From the NCBI GenBank assembly GCA_023701075.1, contig JAMPXQ010000052.1, forward strand, positions 1-8,933: a stretch of 8,933 nucleotides of DNA, in the 5' to 3' direction. Positions 5,692 through 8,933 of the stretch are shown here, in pieces. Source of the stretch: Candidatus Woesearchaeota archaeon (GTDB lineage: Archaea > Nanobdellota > Nanobdellia > Woesearchaeales > GW2011-AR15). Position 1 is the stretch's first letter. Every line of letters starts with the position of its first letter. The translations under genes were made by a program, and so were the position numbers. The notes under the pieces are model-generated. The model was given only the letters and a program-made list of their open reading frames with translations. It made no database searches and was not told the origin of the DNA.

Positions 5692-5887
5692 CAGGCAGAA
5701 TGAGCAGCTTGGCAACTATGAATTTGAAGATCTGGACAAGATACTCATAACTTATGGTGCTGATACAGATGTCTCTGCTCAGATAAGCTCAATCACAGAT
5801 GACGCATGCCTATATTCAGAGAAATGCCCTGAACGGGGCTCTCCTCCTACTGAGAATTGTGTAGGAGGTTTTAGAACGGATTGCTAG
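5675..5887 (+). CDS. Unrecognised 70-residue ORF, possibly a remnant
   Basis: This frame encodes a soluble-looking, acidic N-terminal half (residues about 10-45, with NEQLGNYEFEDLDKIL) and a Cys-rich tail (cysteines in DACLYSEKC, ENC and the final TDC). I do not recognise it. An in-frame stop immediately precedes the ATG. A hydrophobic peptide in another phase overlaps its start, and a strong hairpin (5843-5868) lies inside its 3' end, which is unusual for a live gene. It may be the body of a frameshifted small membrane-anchored protein or chance coding. Composition is more protein-like than the other short frames here, so it is listed with low confidence. Confidence 0.27.
   Translation: MGYMYNRQNEQLGNYEFEDLDKILITYGADTDVSAQISSITDDACLYSEKCPERGSPPTENCVGGFRTDC
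5843..5872 (+). terminator. Strong hairpin followed by TTTT
   Basis: CCTCCTAC (5843-5850) and GTAGGAGG (5861-5868) pair perfectly around a 10-nt loop, followed by TTTT. It has the form of an intrinsic terminator. It could also be another palindrome of the hairpin field. Confidence 0.45.
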
Positions 5888-5888
5888 C

Positions 5889-6046
5889 AATATGAAAAAA
5901 TTAAGTTCTGGACTTAGGGATAATGCGAGAATTAATCAATACTCAAAAGAATAAAGTTTTTTGTGCTTGCAACCCTACTATTATCAGGAATATTAGCATC
6001 TTATAAAATCGTAGGGCGAATACTCACAGATTTATCTGTGGGATGA
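5889..6046 (+). pseudogene. Possible decayed small membrane-protein fragment
   Basis: One frame reads KRIKFFVLATLLLSGILASYKIVG, a convincing hydrophobic helix, and ends at TGA 6044-6046, but it has no start codon in phase. An ATG in a neighbouring phase (reading MRELINTQK) would join it after a frameshift. This looks like a broken short gene. No family can be named. Confidence 0.2.
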
Positions 6047-6051
6047 AGCCC
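6014..6051 (+). ncRNA. Motif resembling the 3' end of a TnpB omega RNA
   Basis: GGGC (6014-6017) can pair with GCCC (6048-6051). Inside is the hairpin CACAGA-TTTA-TCTGTG (6025-6040), followed by GGATGAAGCCC. IS200/IS605-type TnpB guide RNAs commonly end with a short stem, a small loop and a G-rich tail at the element's right end, and this has that layout. No tnpB gene is visible nearby, so at most it is a remnant. The resemblance is from memory of the family, not from a search. Confidence 0.3.
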
Positions 6052-6208
6052 GTTTGTCTCTTTCTAGTGTTCGTGCGAATAATTGAATCATTTCAAAATA
6101 ATTGCTAATCATCCAAATGACTTTCAATGTCATGTATGCTGTTTTTTGAAACTTTAGTATAGATTGATGTTAGCAGAAATTAAATTTCGCTTAAATGCAG
6201 ATATGTTT
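6052..6208. other. AT-rich intergenic stretch, nothing assignable
   Basis: No reading frame, hairpin of note or promoter was recognised between the omega-RNA-like motif and the end of the YnfA pair. Confidence 0.5.
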
Positions 6209-6544
6209 TCAACGTGGTGCGTAGAATATTATCAATGCGCCTAGAAGTGCGACCAATGCTCCAATAAGTTCATATCTGTCTGGATTTTTCTTATCTACAA
6301 TAAATCCCCAGATTATTGAAGAAATAATAAAAATTCCACCATAAGTTGCATAAACTCTGCCAAAATGAGCTGGTTGTAGTGTAGGAATTACTCCATATCC
6401 AAAAAGAATTAATCCTCCAACCAATCCATACAACCATGTTCTTTTTTCCTTCAGCCATCGCCAGACTAAATACCCTCCTCCAATTTCAAATAGTGCTGCC
6501 ACAAAAAATAATGCTAATGTTGTGATCAGTAATGTTGATGCCAT
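6209..6544 (-). CDS. YnfA/UPF0060 family small membrane protein, second of a pair
   Basis: A four-helix protein of 111 residues, the usual size for UPF0060, a branch of the small multidrug resistance (SMR) superfamily; members are linked to drug efflux. Family landmarks: FEIGGGYLVWRWLKE after helix 1, the loop QPAHFGRVYATYGGIFI, and the ending DRYELIGALVALLGALIIFYAPR. Start: the ATG at 6544 has GGGGGA a few bases upstream; an in-frame TTG at 6568 would add eight residues and is less likely. It overlaps its paralogue upstream by 19 bp, so the pair is translationally coupled. Positive charges sit in loops 1-2 and 3-4 with none at the N-terminus, which predicts N-out, the reverse of its partner. 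Confidence 0.92.
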   Translation of the reverse strand: MASTLLITTLALFFVAALFEIGGGYLVWRWLKEKRTWLYGLVGGLILFGYGVIPTLQPAHFGRVYATYGGIFIISSIIWGFIVDKKNPDRYELIGALVALLGALIIFYAPR

Positions 6545-6897
6545 AAAGATTCCCCCTTTCTTGGCCAATAAAATATTATGCCAACACCAATAAGCGCGAT
6601 GATACCTCCAATAACATCAAACTTGTCCGGCACAATCCCTTCAAAAACCCACCCCCATAACAGTGCCATAACTATAAATACTCCACCATAAGTTGCATAA
6701 ATTCTATGAAAATGCGATGGCTGAAATGTTGGAACAATTCCATATAAGAATAACACAACACCACCAACTATCCCAATCAACCAGCTATAACTTTCCCGCA
6801 GCCATAACCATACTAAATACCCTCCGCATATTTCGAAAAATCCAGCTAGTAAAAAGAGAAATATTGTTGTCGCAATCTTTTTTGTTTTTGGGTGCAT
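6526..6897 (-). CDS. YnfA/UPF0060 family small membrane protein, first of a pair
   Basis: A 123-residue four-helix member of the UPF0060/YnfA family (SMR superfamily, putative efflux). Landmarks: FFEICGGYLVWLWLRE, QPSHFHRIYATYGGVFIVMALLWGW and the DVIGGIIALIGVGIIFYWPR end, followed by a short tail that overlaps the next gene. The N-terminus MHPKTKK carries three lysines and the C-terminal tail RK is also positive, predicting N-in/C-in, opposite to the downstream paralogue. The two together look like a heterodimeric SMR pair. The ATG at 6897 is 26-27 bp below a TATA box centre, so the mRNA should be leaderless; no Shine-Dalgarno is needed or seen. Transported substrate is unknown. Confidence 0.93.
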   Translation of the reverse strand: MHPKTKKIATTIFLFLLAGFFEICGGYLVWLWLRESYSWLIGIVGGVVLFLYGIVPTFQPSHFHRIYATYGGVFIVMALLWGWVFEGIVPDKFDVIGGIIALIGVGIIFYWPRKGESLWHQHY

Positions 6898-6916
6898 TGA
6901 TAGTATAAAAATTTTA

Positions 6917-6928
6917 ATTTATATAAAC
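6917..6928 (-). promoter_or_regulatory. TATA box of the YnfA pair
   Basis: The minus strand reads GTTTATATAAAT; its centre is 26-27 bp before the ATG at 6897. This is the best archaeal leaderless promoter in the window. Confidence 0.75.
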
Positions 6929-6944
6929 ATTGTTTTTGATAAAC

Positions 6945-7075
6945 GTGAAAACTCCACTTCTCTGCCTCTCGCCTTCGGCTACGGTGCTCCACCACACTGC
7001 GCTCTCCCTACGCTTCGTTTCTGTCAGGTCGGCTAACAAGAATTCCGATGTTAGGCGTAATCCAGAATTCAGGCT
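6945..7075. other. GC-rich non-coding patch related to the 2820-2855 segment
   Basis: This stretch is richer in GC than its surroundings and shares the words CGGTGCTC (6982-6989), ACACTGCG (6994-7001) and GCGCTC (6999-7004) with 2824-2851. It ends in a small hairpin, CTAACA with TGTTAG (7033-7038/7049-7054). The 71-codon frame across it has no protein-like character. It may be a copy of a dispersed non-coding repeat. Confidence 0.4.
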
Positions 7076-7149
7076 AAAAGAAATAGAAACCGATAGATTT
7101 ATGCAATTCTTTCTTCTAGAACTTACATCGTTGCCTTTACTATAAGCAA

Positions 7150-7173
7150 AGAATATTCGTCTGTGAATATTCT
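7150..7173 (-). terminator. Inverted repeat downstream of the thiol-redox operon
   Basis: AGAATATTC, six bases, then GAATATTCT form a perfect 9-bp inverted repeat, 14 bp beyond the stop codon of the last gene. A role as 3' end hairpin is likely from position; only a weak T-rich run follows on the minus strand. Confidence 0.45.
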
Positions 7174-7187
7174 AACAACAAACTTTT

Positions 7188-7652
7188 TTATCCATTCTCT
7201 TTTAGTTCTCTTTTAAAACCACCTTGATTATAAATGACGAAAAAGAGCATAATTATCGAAGCTAGAAGGATAACCCAGCTCAAGTAACTCAAGGTAATAG
7301 TAAGACTCAATGGTAGGATAAACCCTAAAGCTGGAACGCATGCTGGGCAAGCTCCAAGCACAACACCAAAAAGAGAGGCAAAAGAGCCAGATTTTGAGAT
7401 ATTACATACTTTCATTGTATTTTTTTTGTAGACGTATAATGCAGTGAAGCTGCCTGAAAGAACTGTAAGAATTAAATATAGTAAATTTGTCGGAAATGTA
7501 TTGAAGAGAGTATTAACCCACACGCCAAGACTCTTCAAAGGGACAGATGGCCATAATAGCGTTATGACAATCACAAATAATCCATAAAAAAAACTTTTTG
7601 GATAGAGCCAGGCCCGAATAATAGTCAATTCTGAAATATTTATTTTTTTCAT
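7188..7652 (-). CDS. Four-helix membrane protein with a CPAC motif, partner of the thioredoxin
   Basis: 154 residues. Hydrophobic segments lie at about 20-36, 56-74, 92-115 and 118-142. The third contains GACPACVPALG with Cys102 and Cys105, a CxxC just inside a membrane helix, flanked by glycine and proline. I cannot name the family with certainty; archaeal membrane proteins with a GCPAC-type helix exist and are uncharacterised as far as I know. Two bases separate its ATG from the stop codon of the thioredoxin lipoprotein, so the genes are cotranscribed. Inference: the membrane CxxC may pass electrons to the external thioredoxin, as CcdA/DsbD does for TlpA/ResA, or it may handle a thiophilic metal. 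It lacks the size and motifs of CcdA. Confidence 0.75.
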   Translation of the reverse strand: MKKINISELTIIRAWLYPKSFFYGLFVIVITLLWPSVPLKSLGVWVNTLFNTFPTNLLYLILTVLSGSFTALYVYKKNTMKVCNISKSGSFASLFGVVLGACPACVPALGFILPLSLTITLSYLSWVILLASIIMLFFVIYNQGGFKRELKENG

Positions 7653-7654
7653 TT

Positions 7655-8197
7655 TCAGGAATTTTTCAGATCATCGAGCAGATCTACCCACTGCGTCTGG
7701 CTAAGAACACCAACGTTCTGGAAAATGATATTTCCCTGCTTGTCAATCCCGGTTTTTGTGGATGGAAATCTAACCTTATAATCACTAAGTATAGCCGCAT
7801 CTGACTTCGCAAAATTTCCTTTTGCAACTCCAGGATATTCTTTCTGGAAGGCGAGGATCTTTTGTTCATTTTCCTTGGGGTCTATGTCGACGAAGACTAG
7901 AATGACATCATTTTCATAATTGGGATATACTTCATTAAGATTATCCAGGTTTTGCCTGCACTCATCACACCAAGTGGCGAAGAAATATAATACCACAGGT
8001 TTTCTTTCTGCTGTCAACACACTTAATTTTATATCATTATTGTCTACGGTCTTAATAGAAAAATCCGCAGCTTTAGCTAAATCAGGCGCTGTTGCGCTTC
8101 CTGAAGAAGATTTGCTTACCTGATTACAGCCCATTATAAATAATACAGTTCCCAATAGAAGCACAAACAAAAGGCTTTTTTTGGCATACTTATTCAT
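7655..8197 (-). CDS. Thioredoxin-like lipoprotein of the TlpA/ResA type
   Basis: An extracytoplasmic thiol-disulfide oxidoreductase of 180 residues. The N-terminus MNKYAKKSLLFVLLLGTVLFIMGC is a lipoprotein signal with the lipid-attachment Cys24. A short Ser-rich linker follows, then a thioredoxin fold from about residue 45: PVVLYFFATWCDEC with active-site Cys77 and Cys80, VILVFVDIDP, and the cis-proline loop FPST with P145. The CDEC centre is unusual in having two acidic residues between the cysteines. A strong Shine-Dalgarno, GGAGGATGAT, precedes the ATG. It leads a two-gene operon with a CPAC membrane protein and is divergent from a membrane-anchored regulator. It probably reduces or isomerises external protein thiols; the substrate is unknown. 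Confidence 0.93.
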   Translation of the reverse strand: MNKYAKKSLLFVLLLGTVLFIMGCNQVSKSSSGSATAPDLAKAADFSIKTVDNNDIKLSVLTAERKPVVLYFFATWCDECRQNLDNLNEVYPNYENDVILVFVDIDPKENEQKILAFQKEYPGVAKGNFAKSDAAILSDYKVRFPSTKTGIDKQGNIIFQNVGVLSQTQWVDLLDDLKNS

Positions 8198-8211
8198 TTT
8201 ACATCATCCTC
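8198..8211 (-). promoter_or_regulatory. Shine-Dalgarno of the thioredoxin lipoprotein
   Basis: The minus strand reads GGAGGATGATG shortly before the ATG, a near-perfect match to the archaeal anti-Shine-Dalgarno. It fixes the start at 8197 and shows that this mRNA has a leader of about 29 nt, unlike the leaderless genes elsewhere in the window. Confidence 0.7.
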
Positions 8212-8226
8212 CATCAAATATTTTGC

Positions 8227-8251
8227 TATAGTTTCTTAAGCAGAAACTATA
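8227..8251. promoter_or_regulatory. Perfect 10-bp inverted repeat, likely operator
   Basis: TATAGTTTCT, five bases, then AGAAACTATA. A third half-site, GAAACTAT, occurs at 8265-8272. The repeat covers the area from the TATA box to the start point of the minus-strand operon, so a bound protein would repress it. The adjacent winged-helix regulator is the obvious candidate. Confidence 0.6.
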
Positions 8252-8259
8252 TATATTAC
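8247..8259. promoter_or_regulatory. Shared TATA region for the divergent genes
   Basis: The symmetrical run CTATATATATTA can serve both strands. Counting 26 bp leftward gives a start near 8226, and rightward near 8278, just before the ATG at 8284. Confidence 0.5.
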
Positions 8260-8283
8260 TTCGTGAAACTATCATTTCATAAG

Positions 8284-8775
8284 ATGAAATTTACGAGACT
8301 CATCAGGGTATTCTTAATATTATCACTAATCAGTCTGCTGATGATTTTTACTTATATTGATATATCTAATGAGAAGGCAGAAGGCATTGGGCTCTATCGA
8401 TTTCTTCAGCCATACCATGCTGAAATCATGCTGTTCCTTGCTATTCTAGGCATCACAACTGGAGCCGTCACATATTCTTTCATGGAAATAAAAATTGAGA
8501 AGACCTTGGATCAAGGGCATGTAAGCACATCCTTGCTCCTCAAACTTCTGGAACCAAACCAACGCAAAATAATTGCATACTTATGGGAACAAGGTGGTAG
8601 AACAAATCAGTTTGAACTCTCTCGCATAGACAGTCTTGATAAGCTCAAAGTTCACCGTGCACTCAGATCATTACAAGAAAGAGGCATTATAACCATAGAG
8701 CATCACGGGAAGATCAATAAAGTGACATTACAAAAAGACATTCTCGCAGTAGGCACAAAAAAACCAGTTCCTTGA
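8284..8775 (+). CDS. Membrane-anchored winged-helix transcriptional regulator
   Basis: 163 residues from the ATG at 8284. A GTG at 8263 would add seven residues but lies upstream of the predicted transcription start. Two membrane helices come first (about residues 7-24 and 47-66), enclosing a short loop that should face outside. A cytoplasmic winged helix follows (about 89-150), with LLEPNQRKIIAYLWEQGG, a recognition helix in LDKLKVHRALRSLQERG and a wing at IITIEHHGKINKVTL. This two-TM plus C-terminal wHTH layout is common in archaeal membrane regulators of MarR/TrmB-like fold. It probably senses an envelope or redox signal and controls the divergent thioredoxin operon through the inverted repeat between them. 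The architecture is clear; the signal is unknown. Confidence 0.85.
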   Translation: MKFTRLIRVFLILSLISLLMIFTYIDISNEKAEGIGLYRFLQPYHAEIMLFLAILGITTGAVTYSFMEIKIEKTLDQGHVSTSLLLKLLEPNQRKIIAYLWEQGGRTNQFELSRIDSLDKLKVHRALRSLQERGIITIEHHGKINKVTLQKDILAVGTKKPVP

Positions 8776-8811
8776 AAGTGCGAAAAAGATATGATGATAA
8801 CTGGGTATAGT

Positions 8812-8833
8812 TGGTTTTCTAACTTTAAAACCA
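8812..8833 (+). terminator. Hairpin downstream of the regulator
   Basis: TGGTTTT (8812-8818) and AAAACCA (8827-8833) pair around an 8-nt loop, 36 bp after the regulator stop codon. No U-run follows, so the terminator role is tentative. Nothing else can be assigned between here and the window end. Confidence 0.3.
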
Positions 8834-8933
8834 CATTGCATTCTCGCTAGACTGGACATCAAGGACAATCGTTAATGGGCACACTCACAAATAATTAGAG
8901 AATCGGGTGTAACGGTGCATAAACAAATCCTGA

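Noticed and set aside
6545..6568. TTG start for the second YnfA protein
   Set aside because: The ATG at 6544 has a good GGGGGA ribosome site and gives the standard family N-terminus.
7032..7056. attC-like pair GGCTAAC ... GTTAGGC
   Set aside because: Only one end fits the attC core consensus and 25 bp is too short for an attC site; it is kept only as a small hairpin.
7150..7173. The 9-6-9 inverted repeat as a Xer site
   Set aside because: The inner bases are TTC/GAA, not the ATAA/TTAT of dif, and its position after a stop codon suits a transcript end.
7552..7566. CATAA, five bases, TTATG: a possible third dif-like site
   Set aside because: The spacer is 5 rather than 6, the outer arm bases do not match, and it lies inside the CPAC membrane gene.
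8790..8933. C/D box RNA: ATGATGA-like word and a terminal CTGA
   Set aside because: The spacing of about 140 nt is too long and no inner C'/D' boxes were seen.
1..8933. tRNA, rRNA or CRISPR array
   Set aside because: No T-loop-like motif, rRNA segment or regular repeat-spacer pattern was found by eye on either strand.

Overview
The window looks archaeal, most likely from a small-genome lineage of the DPANN/Woesearchaeota kind. The phylum is an inference from style; the domain is better supported. Several genes have a TATA-like box centred about 26 bp before the start codon, so their mRNAs would be leaderless or nearly so: uvrA, the integrase, the first YnfA gene, and roughly the ArsR gene and the membrane regulator. 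The thioredoxin lipoprotein instead has a strong Shine-Dalgarno, as archaea often mix the two. AGA/AGG arginine codons are common and base composition is moderately AT-rich. No tRNA, rRNA or CRISPR array was seen.

Layout. 1-1469 (-): the first 489 codons of UvrA, cut by the window edge just after its ABC signature. 1575-2408 (-): a Xer-type tyrosine recombinase with a complete catalytic set. 2409-3008: non-coding. It holds an A-rich tract and then two direct-repeat sites built like dif (11-bp arm, 6-bp spacer, 11-bp arm), 327 bp apart, enclosing a GC-rich segment folded into large hairpins. 3009-5286 (+): a heavy-metal resistance operon of a CadC/SmtB-type ArsR repressor and a P1B-2 (Zn/Cd/Pb) ATPase, with a TGAA-N6-TTCA operator beside the TATA box. 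5287-6208: about 920 bp without a convincing gene, dense in inverted repeats. It includes three copies of a 20-nt hairpin module and a motif resembling the 3' end of a TnpB omega RNA, though no tnpB is present. 6209-6897 (-): two overlapping YnfA/UPF0060 (SMR-like) membrane proteins with opposite predicted topology. 6898-7187: a GC-rich patch sharing 8-mers with the dif-flanked segment. 7188-8197 (-): an operon of a TlpA-like thioredoxin lipoprotein and a four-helix membrane protein with a CPAC motif. 8284-8775 (+): a divergent membrane-anchored winged-helix regulator. Both promoters share one TATA region beside a perfect 10-bp inverted repeat.

How the parts fit. After the housekeeping uvrA, the window reads as an accessory region: a recombinase with candidate target sites, a metal-efflux operon, an SMR-like efflux pair and an extracytoplasmic thiol-redox operon with its own regulator, separated by structured non-coding DNA that looks like mobile-element residue. 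The most unusual item is the xer gene beside a pair of dif-like sites bracketing a hairpin cassette. The second is the 5287-6060 hairpin field.
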